Source: JAZLIC01 sp045617225 (GTDB taxonomy: Bacteria; Bacillota; Clostridia; Monoglobales; Monoglobaceae). Taken from it: a stretch of 11,463 nucleotides of DNA. The notes beneath the pieces are model-generated. The model ran no database searches, was not told the origin of the DNA, and was given only the letters and a program-made list of their open reading frames with translations. Each line of letters begins with the position of its first letter. Position 1 is the stretch's first letter. The stretch covers positions 1 through 11,463 of the forward strand of contig JAZLIC010000074.1 of NCBI GenBank assembly GCA_045617225.1, in the 5' to 3' direction. The position numbers were made by a program, and so were the translations under genes. This document shows, in pieces, positions 1 to 5,162 of the stretch.

Positions 1-45
1 TCAAGAGAATTTTTTCTGTATATATAGGCGATTTTGGCTTAAAAT

Positions 46-78
46 AAAGCTTCCAAGAGATTTTCAAGGAAGCTTTTT
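46..78 (+). terminator. Intrinsic terminator of an upstream transcript
   Basis: A perfect 9-bp inverted repeat, AAAGCTTCC (46-54) and GGAAGCTTT (68-76), encloses a 13-nt loop and runs into a short T tract. The left arm is preceded by A-rich DNA, so it could also stop minus-strand transcripts that pass the tRNA terminator. One reading frame (3-47) ends with a TAA overlapping the left arm and could be the last codons of a gene entering from the left, but about 14 codons are too few to claim a gene. Confidence 0.75.
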
Positions 79-141
79 ATCATTTTTCAAGGCAAACTCG
101 GGTTATATCACATATTTCATGTTTTGTCTATTAAATAACAG

Positions 142-173
142 AAAAACCGTGAACATGATAGTTCACGGTTTTT
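142..173 (-). terminator. Terminator of the tRNA-Ser gene
   Basis: A perfect 13-bp inverted repeat, AAAAACCGTGAAC (142-154) and GTTCACGGTTTTT (161-173), has a 6-nt loop (ATGATA). The GC-rich core flanked by A and T tracts works in both directions. It lies 2 nt beyond the CCA end of the minus-strand tRNA-Ser, so it is the natural 3' terminator of that transcript. Confidence 0.9.
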
Positions 174-175
174 GT

Positions 176-264
176 TGGCGGAGTGGGTGGGATTCGAACC
201 CACGGAACCTTGCGGTTCAACTGATTTCGAGTCAGTCCCGTTATGACCACTTCGATACCACTCC
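176..264 (-). tRNA. tRNA-Ser (anticodon CGA)
   Basis: Read on the minus strand this is a complete class II tRNA. The acceptor strand GGAGTGG (264-258) pairs with CCACTCC (186-180), followed by discriminator G and an encoded CCA (178-176). The anticodon arm ACTGA-CTCGAAA-TCAGT gives anticodon CGA, which reads the serine codon UCG. The long variable arm (GAAC-CGCAA-GGTTC) and the T arm GTGGG-TTCGAAT-CCCAC are typical of tRNA-Ser. The D arm pairs weakly (UCG with CGG) and has A at the position equivalent to 22, the base TrmK methylates in B. subtilis tRNA-Ser. A strong terminator follows directly. Upstream, the 5' half of this gene is repeated several times, so its promoter arrangement is unusual: the best sigma-70-type promoter (821-849) lies about 560 bp upstream, beyond the repeats. 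Confidence 0.96.
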
Positions 265-270
265 GTATAT

Positions 271-291
271 AAAAACTCAAAATGAGTTTTT
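271..291. repeat. A/T-rich hairpin next to the tRNA 5' end (unit A; also at 471-493 and 673-695)
   Basis: AAAAACTCA (271-279) and TGAGTTTTT (283-291) form a perfect 9-bp dyad with a 3-nt loop, 6 bp from the 5' end of the intact tRNA. The same element occurs in unit B (471-478 with 486-493) and unit C (673-680 with 688-695). The stem is kept while the loop changes in sequence and length. It looks like a weak bidirectional terminator with only two G-C pairs, yet on the minus strand it sits just ahead of a functional tRNA. A leader-processing hairpin is the other possibility. Confidence 0.6.
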
Positions 292-344
292 TGCAAATAT
301 TAAGTTTTATTAGATAAATCATTAGATAAGATTTTTTGTTTTGT

Positions 345-371
345 CAGTGGCAAGTTTTGAAAACCGCACTG
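345..371. repeat. CAGTG/CACTG hairpin in the spacer (unit A; also 547-573)
   Basis: CAGTG (345-349) pairs with CACTG (367-371) and encloses GTTTTGAAAAC. The equivalent place in unit B (547-573) keeps the outer 5-bp stem, but its inner part changes to an ACT...AGT stem. About half of all substitutions between units A and B fall in this short stretch. Its role is unknown. It could be an RNA structure or a recombination-associated palindrome. Confidence 0.5.
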
Positions 372-424
372 TGTAAGGAATTGCGGGATTTTAAGTTCCA
401 ACAAGTTCAAAAATCGTACTACGT

Positions 425-464
425 TTTCGAGTCAGTCCCGTTATGACCACTTCGATACCACTCC
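425..464 (-). pseudogene. tRNA-Ser 5'-half copy in unit B (no 3' half)
   Basis: These 40 nt are identical to 225-264, covering the acceptor 5' strand, D arm and anticodon 5' strand plus loop of the intact tRNA-Ser. On the minus strand the sequence departs from tRNA straight after the anticodon loop (CTCGAAA then ACGTAGTACG). The variable arm, T arm, acceptor 3' strand and CCA are therefore missing. It cannot make a tRNA on its own. Faint similarity to a tRNA 3' half further on was judged too weak to use. Confidence 0.88.
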
Positions 465-626
465 ATATATAAAAACTCAAAAATAGAGTTTTTAGCAAAT
501 ATTAAGTTTTATTAGATAAATCATTAGATAAGATTTTTCGTTTTGTCAGTGGTAACTGCCGAAAGTCGCACTGTGTAAGGGATTGCGGGATTTTAAGTTC
601 CAATAAGTTCAAAAATAGTACTACGT

Positions 627-666
627 TTTCGAGTCAGCCCCGTTATGACCACTTCGATACCCGTCC
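627..666 (-). pseudogene. Degenerate tRNA-Ser 5'-half copy in unit C
   Basis: This 40-nt copy differs from the intact tRNA 5' half at three places: one in the anticodon-stem/D-arm junction and two in the acceptor strand, which reads GGACGGG instead of GGAGTGG. The changed acceptor strand would not pair well with the real 3' end. The copy is therefore more decayed than unit B, consistent with an older duplication. No tRNA 3' half follows it. Confidence 0.85.
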
Positions 667-720
667 GTATATAAAAACTCGAAAATTGAGTTTTTTGCAA
701 ATATTAAATTTTATATTTCT

Positions 721-741
721 CATAACGGTACGTCCGTTATG
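721..741. repeat. Palindrome built from D-arm-like sequence
   Basis: CATAACGG (721-728) and CCGTTATG (734-741) form a perfect 8-bp stem with a 5-nt loop. The right arm and its flank resemble the CCCGTTATGACC of the tRNA D loop (compare 237-248), and the left arm is its inverse. The rest of the spacer between unit C and the outermost remnant shows only short matches to the other spacers, so this stretch looks rearranged. Confidence 0.5.
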
Positions 742-789
742 TCCTGCCAACGGTAACTGAAATTTTTTGTTTGCTATTCACTTACAAAA

Positions 790-804
790 TTTCGATACCA
801 CTCC
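790..804 (-). pseudogene. Outermost tRNA-Ser 5'-end remnant next to the promoter
   Basis: On the minus strand this reads GGAGTGGTATCGAAA, the first 14 nt of the tRNA plus one A. The D loop and anticodon arm are absent. The intact sequence carries TTCGA twice, 25 bp apart (226-230 and 251-255). A deletion between those direct repeats would give exactly this junction. It lies immediately downstream of the minus-strand promoter at 821-849, so it probably marks the original 5' end of the tRNA gene. Confidence 0.7.
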
Positions 805-820
805 GTAGGTCAACTTCATT

Positions 821-849
821 ATTATATCACGCTCTTTTATAATTGGCAA
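821..849 (-). promoter_or_regulatory. Minus-strand sigma-70-type promoter for the tRNA-Ser locus
   Basis: On the minus strand, TTGCCA (849-844) is followed by a 17-bp spacer and a perfect TATAAT (826-821). The predicted start is near 814, about 10 nt before the outermost tRNA 5' remnant at 804. That is a normal leader length for a bacterial tRNA gene. It is probably the ancestral tRNA-Ser promoter, now separated from the intact tRNA by the repeat array. Each unit also holds a weaker candidate (CTGACA, 15 bp, TCTAAT; in unit A 347-321) that could drive the intact gene locally. Confidence 0.75.
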
Positions 850-884
850 GTATTTTCTTTAATCAAATTGAAATGGCGGAAGGA

Positions 885-913
885 TTGACAAAGTAAAGTT
901 TGTGGAATATAAT
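885..913 (+). promoter_or_regulatory. Consensus promoter for the RluA-family gene
   Basis: TTGACA (885-890), a 17-bp spacer and TATAAT (908-913) match the sigma-70/SigA consensus at all twelve positions. The predicted start is near 920, giving a leader of about 55 nt before the ATG at 976. It lies back to back with the minus-strand promoter at 821-849, with 35 bp between the two -35 boxes. Confidence 0.88.
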
Positions 914-975
914 TTTTAAAAAGCAGGTTTTCATCAGAATTTTAGTTCGTTTGATATACAAGTGAGGTTTAGATA

Positions 976-1869
976 ATGAGGGAGTTTACCGTAAGTAAAG
1001 GCGATGCGGGACAGAGGCTTGATAAATATCTCGGGAAGATTTTAGCAGATGCGCCGCAAAGTCTGATATATAAATCATTACGCAAAAAGCGGATAAAATT
1101 AAATGGCAAAAAGGGTGATGCCGCATATCGCTTGCAAGAGGGCGATATTCTTTCTCTCTATATCAATGACGAGTTCTTTGCCGAACAGGAAAAAGCCTTT
1201 TGGGAGAGCTTGCCGCCCAATCTCAATGTTGTATATGAAGATGATAATATCCTTATCGCAAATAAGCCGTCGGGGCTTCTGTCCCAATCCGTGACGGAGC
1301 CGTCTTTGGAGGGGTACTTTCGTTCTTATCTCTTGTCAAAAGATGAAACAATAAAAAATCAGGCGTATCTGCCTTCGTTGTGCCACAGAATTGACCGCAA
1401 TACAAGCGGTTTGGTGATTGCGGCGAAAAATTCCGAGGCACATAAAATTATAAGCGAAAAGATTAAAAACAAAGAAATACGAAAGTTTTATTTATGTGAA
1501 ACAGAAGCGGTACCAAATCCCGTTTCCGGCAAAATAAGCGGCTACCTTTTGAAGTCGCCGCATAGCAGGAAGATGGAGTTTTTGGACAATTATCAAAAAG
1601 GTGCTGTAAAGTGTGAAACTGCTTACCAGGTGGTAAAGAGGCAAGGCGTAGGTGCATTGGTTGAGGCCGAAATATATACAGGCAGAACGCACCAAATCCG
1701 TGCATCTTTTGCAAAAATCGGTTGCCCTTTGGTGGGTGATGTGAAATATGGAGCAAAAAAGAATGGCGAGAGCAATTATCAACACCTGACAGCGTATAAG
1801 TTAATCTTTGATTTTGTGACCGATAGTGGTGATTTAGAGTATCTAAAAGGGAAAGTTATAACACTTTAG
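976..1869 (+). CDS. RluA-family RNA pseudouridine synthase
   Basis: This 297-aa protein isomerises uridine to pseudouridine in rRNA or tRNA; the target site cannot be read from the sequence. An S4-like RNA-binding domain occupies about residues 12-60 (QRLDKYLG...). The catalytic domain follows from about 86 (VYEDDNILIANKPSGLL). The family signature CHRIDRNTSG carries the catalytic aspartate at Asp140, and GRTHQIR at 236-242 is the second conserved motif. Length and domain order are those of RluC/RluD-type enzymes, which act in the cytoplasm. The ATG at 976 is preceded by AGTGAGG about 8 nt upstream, a moderate ribosome binding site, and by a consensus promoter at 885-913. No clear terminator follows, so read-through into guaB is possible although guaB has its own promoter. 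The family assignment is firm; a specific name such as rluD is not. Confidence 0.93.
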   Translation: MREFTVSKGDAGQRLDKYLGKILADAPQSLIYKSLRKKRIKLNGKKGDAAYRLQEGDILSLYINDEFFAEQEKAFWESLPPNLNVVYEDDNILIANKPSGLLSQSVTEPSLEGYFRSYLLSKDETIKNQAYLPSLCHRIDRNTSGLVIAAKNSEAHKIISEKIKNKEIRKFYLCETEAVPNPVSGKISGYLLKSPHSRKMEFLDNYQKGAVKCETAYQVVKRQGVGALVEAEIYTGRTHQIRASFAKIGCPLVGDVKYGAKKNGESNYQHLTAYKLIFDFVTDSGDLEYLKGKVITL

Positions 1870-1905
1870 AACACTAATTGACAATTTTTTTGTAAGAAAG
1901 GACAA

Positions 1906-1935
1906 TTGACGCACAATAATTTTGTGTGTTAAAAT
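1906..1935 (+). promoter_or_regulatory. guaB promoter with a short internal dyad
   Basis: TTGACG (1906-1911), an 18-bp spacer and TAAAAT (1930-1935) make a plausible promoter 44 bp before the guaB ATG. The spacer holds the dyad CACAA-TAATT-TTGTG (1912-1926), which could be an operator, but short A/T-rich dyads are common. A second TTGACA at 1878-1883 has no good -10 box. No purine riboswitch or PurR-type box was recognised. Confidence 0.6.
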
Positions 1936-1978
1936 AGTTACAAGGATTATGAAAACTATAATAGAAGGGGTGTAGAAA

Positions 1979-3439
1979 ATGTATAGTGATAAGTTTCAAA
2001 AAGAGGGTCTTACTTTTGATGATGTCTTGTTAGTTCCGCAAGCATCTGATTTTATCCCTCGTGATGCAGATTTAAGCACAAGACTTACTAAGAAAATCAG
2101 ATTAAACATTCCATTTATGAGTGCGGCAATGGATACCGTTACCGAGTCAAATATGGCTATTGCAATCGCAAGAGAAGGCGGTATTGGTATTATACATAAA
2201 AATATGACTATTGAGGAGCAGGCAATTGAAGTTGACAAGGTAAAACGCTCCGAACATGGCGTTATAGTTGACCCGTTTTATCTTTCTCCGGATAATACGC
2301 TGGGTGATGCGGAAGACCTTATGCACAAGTTTAAGATTTCCGGTGTGCCTATCACAGAGGGTACAAAGCTGGTTGGTATTATCACAAACCGGGATTTAAA
2401 GTTTGAAACAGATTATTCTAAAAAGATTTCGGAGTGTATGACAAAGGAAAACCTTGTTACCGCTCCGGAAGGTACAACCCTTGAAGAAGCAAAAGAAGTT
2501 CTTCGTAACGGTAAGATTGAAAAACTTCCTATTGTAGATAAAAAAGGCAACTTAAAAGGCCTTATAACAATTAAGGATATTGAAAAGGCAGTGCGTTATC
2601 CTAATTCTGCAAGAGATGAAAACGGCCGTTTGTTGGTAGGTGCCGCATTGGGCGTTACTGATGATGTTTTGGAGCGTGCGCAGAAGTTGGTAGACGCCAA
2701 GGTTGATGTTGTTGTTTTAGACTCGGCTCACGGACACTCGAAGAATATTGCAGATTGTCTTAAAAAGATAAAGAAGGCTTTCCCTGACCTTCAGGTCATT
2801 GCCGGCAATATCGCAACAGGTGAGGCGGCAGAGTTCCTGATTAAGGCAGGAGCGGACGCAATAAAGGTAGGTATCGGTCCCGGCTCAATTTGTACAACTC
2901 GTGTTGTTGCAGGTATCGGTGTTCCGCAGATTACTGCAATTTGTGATGTGGCAGAGGTTGCGGCTAAGTATGATATTCCTGTTATTGCAGACGGCGGTCT
3001 TAAATACTCAGGTGATGTTGTAAAAGCCATTGCCTGCGGTGCAGACGCAGTTATGATGGGTTCAATCCTCGCCGGATGTGAAGAAAGTCCCGGCGAAACC
3101 GAAATTTATCAGGGACGCCAATTTAAAGTATATCGCGGTATGGGCTCTCTTGGTGCAATGAACGATGGAAGTAAAGACCGTTATTTCCAGCAAGGAAGCA
3201 AGAAGTTAGTGCCTGAGGGTGTTGAAGGTCGTGTGCCTTACAAGGGCCCTGTTTCGGAAACCATATTCCAGATGATTGGCGGTTTGAGGTCAGGTATGGG
3301 ATATTGCGGTACCAAGACAATAGAACTCTTAAAGAAAAACGGCAAGTTTATTCGCATCACAGGTGCAGGACTTAAGGAAAGTCATCCTCACGATGTGTTT
3401 ATCACAAAAGAGGCACCGAACTATTCCGTTAAAGATTAA
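1979..3439 (+). CDS. guaB: Inosine-5'-monophosphate dehydrogenase
   Basis: GuaB oxidises IMP to XMP with NAD+, the committed step of guanine nucleotide synthesis, as a cytoplasmic tetramer. At 486 aa it has the normal bacterial length. The N-terminal barrel part starts with LTFDDVLLVPQ. Two CBS domains fill about residues 95-205 (ISGVPITEG, ITNRDLKF, KLPIVDKKG) and usually bind adenine or guanine nucleotides for allosteric control. The catalytic loop GPGSICTTR places the nucleophile at Cys305. GMGS lies at 387-390, and the mobile flap carries the Arg401-Tyr402 pair that activates water. No key residue is missing. The ATG at 1979 follows GAAGGGG about 9 nt upstream. The gene has its own promoter and is closed by a strong terminator, so it is probably monocistronic. 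Confidence 0.98.
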   Translation: MYSDKFQKEGLTFDDVLLVPQASDFIPRDADLSTRLTKKIRLNIPFMSAAMDTVTESNMAIAIAREGGIGIIHKNMTIEEQAIEVDKVKRSEHGVIVDPFYLSPDNTLGDAEDLMHKFKISGVPITEGTKLVGIITNRDLKFETDYSKKISECMTKENLVTAPEGTTLEEAKEVLRNGKIEKLPIVDKKGNLKGLITIKDIEKAVRYPNSARDENGRLLVGAALGVTDDVLERAQKLVDAKVDVVVLDSAHGHSKNIADCLKKIKKAFPDLQVIAGNIATGEAAEFLIKAGADAIKVGIGPGSICTTRVVAGIGVPQITAICDVAEVAAKYDIPVIADGGLKYSGDVVKAIACGADAVMMGSILAGCEESPGETEIYQGRQFKVYRGMGSLGAMNDGSKDRYFQQGSKKLVPEGVEGRVPYKGPVSETIFQMIGGLRSGMGYCGTKTIELLKKNGKFIRITGAGLKESHPHDVFITKEAPNYSVKD

Positions 3440-3455
3440 TAGTTTGATTTCAAAG

Positions 3456-3499
3456 GGTGTTACAGCAAAGATAAATAGCTTTGCCGTAACACCTATTTT
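3456..3499 (+). terminator. guaB terminator
   Basis: GGTGTTAC (3456-3463) pairs with GTAACACC (3486-3493). Inside it, after one A/C mismatch, GCAAAG (3465-3470) pairs with CTTTGC (3479-3484) around an 8-nt loop. A T-rich run (TATTTTA) follows. The position 16 nt past the guaB stop fits a rho-independent terminator. Confidence 0.88.
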
Positions 3500-3591
3500 A
3501 TATTTTGCGGAGATTATTGCACCATTCTGTCAAGTTGTTTTGAACATTTTTACCTATCCCTTTTTAATCCCCTAAAACTTATGGCAAAGCG

Positions 3592-3660
3592 TTGACAAAA
3601 GCGTATATTGATGTTAATATAAAATTGACTGTTTTGGTAAAATGATTTATACGGTATAAT
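3592..3660 (+). promoter_or_regulatory. Promoter region of the SLH-protein gene (two overlapping candidates)
   Basis: The first candidate is TTGACA (3592-3597), a 17-bp spacer and TAATAT (3615-3620). The second is TTGACT (3625-3630), 17 bp and TATACG (3648-3653), with a perfect TATAAT just after it (3655-3660) that lacks a well-placed -35. The gene may have tandem start sites. The sequence cannot say which one dominates. Confidence 0.6.
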
Positions 3661-3682
3661 AAATTCAGAAAGGTTGATTAAA

Positions 3683-5074
3683 ATGAAAAAGTATTTATTA
3701 TTTGTGCTTGCGATGGTTATGTTGCTTGTCTTTAATACAACTGCTTTTGCAAGCGGAATTCCATTTACAGATGTTCCGCAGGATGCGTGGTATTACAGTG
3801 ATGTTGAAAGTGCATATACAGATGGTCTTATCAATGGTAAGAGCGATACAGAGTTTGCACCCGATGACAATTTGACTTACGCAGAGGCAGTAAAACTTGC
3901 GGCTTGTATGCATATGGTAGCTACAATCGGTGAGGCTTCTTTTGAAGCACGTGAGCCGTGGTATCAGATTTATGTTGATTATGCTAAGAGAAACAAGATT
4001 ATCGAAGGCAATTTTAATTGGGACGAGCCTGCAACACGTGCCGGATATATGACTATTTTTGCAAACGCCATTCCCGATACGGCTTCCGGTACTGTAAGTG
4101 CACTTGCCGAAGTCAACCAGGTTCCGGACGGTTTAATTCCCGATGTGCCGATGACACACCCACAAGCTGCTGCAATATATAAATTATATCGTGCAGGTAT
4201 CCTTCAAGGCAATGATGATAAGTACAGTTGCGAGCCGAACAGTAATATTAAGCGTAGCGAGGTTGCGGCAATACTTACACGTATGATGAAAGCAGATAAG
4301 CGTATCAGATTTAACGCAGGTGCAGGTGAACCTGTTGCAACACCTGTTCCTACTGCGGGTGCGATTTCTACTCCGAGCCCTTCAAGCGGCGGCAATAGCG
4401 GCGGCGGAAGTGGCAGCGGCGGCGGCACAAGACCGACACCGACTCCAACGCCGACGCCTAAGCCCGGTGACAGTGGACAGAGTCAAAGCGGCTCTCTTGT
4501 TATCACGGAGCAACCTACCGATATTGAAAATGCAACCGGTGAAGAAATTATATTTACGGTAACGGTTAGCGGCGGAAAAGCACCTTATAATTATAAGTGG
4601 GAATCTTGTTGTGATGGTGAGAAATGGGATAGTGCAGAAAAAATAAACTCATTTGACACAACTTCGGAGTTTGTCGTTGAAGCTTATGATGAGGACGAGA
4701 GTTGGCGTTGTACAATTGAGGATGCTGACGGCAATGTGGTAGTGACCGATGAGGTAACTGTTTATTTTGCAAACCGCGGCGATGATTTAGAGATTGCCAT
4801 CCAGCCTGTCGTTTGCATCGACTGTATTGACGGTGGCGATGCAGAGTATTTTGTTATTGTAAAAGGCGGAAAAGGGCCATATACTTTTGTTTGGGAAAGC
4901 TGCATAATGGACGAGTGGAATGTTGTATTTGAGGAAACTATTGATGAAAGAACGAGCTTATTCATTGACAAATTCGTTTCTTATGCAAATAGTGAAATTG
5001 TGCGTTGCACAATTACCGATGCCAACGGGGATTCGGTCACAACCGATGAAGTATGGGCGGAGTTTGTTCGTTAG
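3683..5074 (+). CDS. Secreted S-layer-homology protein with two Ig-like repeats
   Basis: This 463-aa exported protein is probably anchored non-covalently to the cell wall. A signal peptide (MKK, hydrophobic stretch 4-19, likely cut after AFA near residue 23) is followed by three SLH modules at about 26-75, 90-132 and 151-203. SLH modules bind secondary cell-wall polymers. Their TRAE-type motifs read TYAE, TRAG and KRSE, so the first has lost its arginine. A Gly/Ser then Thr-Pro linker (about 212-270) leads to two tandem Ig-like domains (about 277-363 and 369-463) sharing the patterns GGKxPYxxxWESC and (W/V)RCTIxDAxG. Paired cysteines (309 with 343, 407 with 442) may form disulfides; the second domain adds Cys378 and Cys381. 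I chose the ATG at 3683, 8 nt after AGAAAGG, over an in-frame TTG nine bases earlier that lies inside the ribosome binding site. No enzymatic domain was seen. A structural or binding role at the surface is inferred. Confidence 0.88.
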   Translation: MKKYLLFVLAMVMLLVFNTTAFASGIPFTDVPQDAWYYSDVESAYTDGLINGKSDTEFAPDDNLTYAEAVKLAACMHMVATIGEASFEAREPWYQIYVDYAKRNKIIEGNFNWDEPATRAGYMTIFANAIPDTASGTVSALAEVNQVPDGLIPDVPMTHPQAAAIYKLYRAGILQGNDDKYSCEPNSNIKRSEVAAILTRMMKADKRIRFNAGAGEPVATPVPTAGAISTPSPSSGGNSGGGSGSGGGTRPTPTPTPTPKPGDSGQSQSGSLVITEQPTDIENATGEEIIFTVTVSGGKAPYNYKWESCCDGEKWDSAEKINSFDTTSEFVVEAYDEDESWRCTIEDADGNVVVTDEVTVYFANRGDDLEIAIQPVVCIDCIDGGDAEYFVIVKGGKGPYTFVWESCIMDEWNVVFEETIDERTSLFIDKFVSYANSEIVRCTITDANGDSVTTDEVWAEFVR

Positions 5075-5096
5075 TAAATCAGCTTATTGTATTTTT

Positions 5097-5126
5097 AAAA
5101 CAGGCCGTTTTTTCGGCCTGTTTTTT
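5097..5126 (+). terminator. Terminator after the SLH-protein gene
   Basis: AAAACAGGCCG (5097-5107) and CGGCCTGTTTT (5114-5124) form an 11-bp perfect stem around a T6 loop, followed by further T residues. It is a strong rho-independent terminator 22 nt after the stop codon. It should separate the SLH gene from the downstream membrane-protein gene. Confidence 0.93.
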
Positions 5127-5162
5127 GTATTACGAAAATGAACGTTGGCATATATCTTATAT

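Larger units (their letters stand above)
225..804 (-). repeat. Tandem array of tRNA-Ser 5'-half repeat units (about 200 bp)
   Basis: Unit A (225-424) and unit B (425-626) are direct repeats of 200 and 202 bp, about 92% identical by hand alignment. Unit C starts at 627 and follows the same pattern to about 704, after which it diverges. A 15-bp remnant (790-804) marks a fourth 5' end. Each unit, read on the minus strand, ends in the 40-nt tRNA-Ser 5' half, from acceptor strand to anticodon loop. That half is preceded by a spacer with an A/T-rich hairpin next to the tRNA start, a duplicated TTATCTAAT motif and a CAGTG/CACTG hairpin. Only the copy at 264 continues into a real tRNA 3' half. No ORF, integrase or CRISPR-like repeat was seen. 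The divergence of unit C and the truncation of the fourth copy suggest that the outer copies are older. Confidence 0.9.

Noticed and set aside
119..322. Two short ORFs, one on each strand, over the tRNA-Ser gene
   Set aside because: They are translations of the tRNA and its flanks. The GWDSNPR-like peptide is a known artefact of tRNA sequence, and neither ORF has a ribosome binding site.
465..624. Complete degenerate tRNA in each repeat unit
   Set aside because: A stretch downstream of the 5' half faintly resembles a variable arm and acceptor 3' strand, but T-arm pairing and the CCA are absent and the spacing is wrong.
225..804. CRISPR array
   Set aside because: The repeats are about 200 bp and nearly identical along their whole length, include tRNA sequence, and do not alternate short repeats with unique spacers.
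1870..1978. Purine or other riboswitch before guaB
   Set aside because: The leader is only about 40 nt and shows no conserved aptamer or terminator/antiterminator pair.
3500..3590. Possible small gene between the guaB terminator and the SLH promoter
   Set aside because: Only the tail of a frame that starts inside guaB is open here, with no start signal or recognisable product.
3674..3682. TTG start three codons upstream for the SLH protein
   Set aside because: It overlaps the end of the ribosome binding site. The ATG at 3683 has proper spacing and gives a normal signal peptide.
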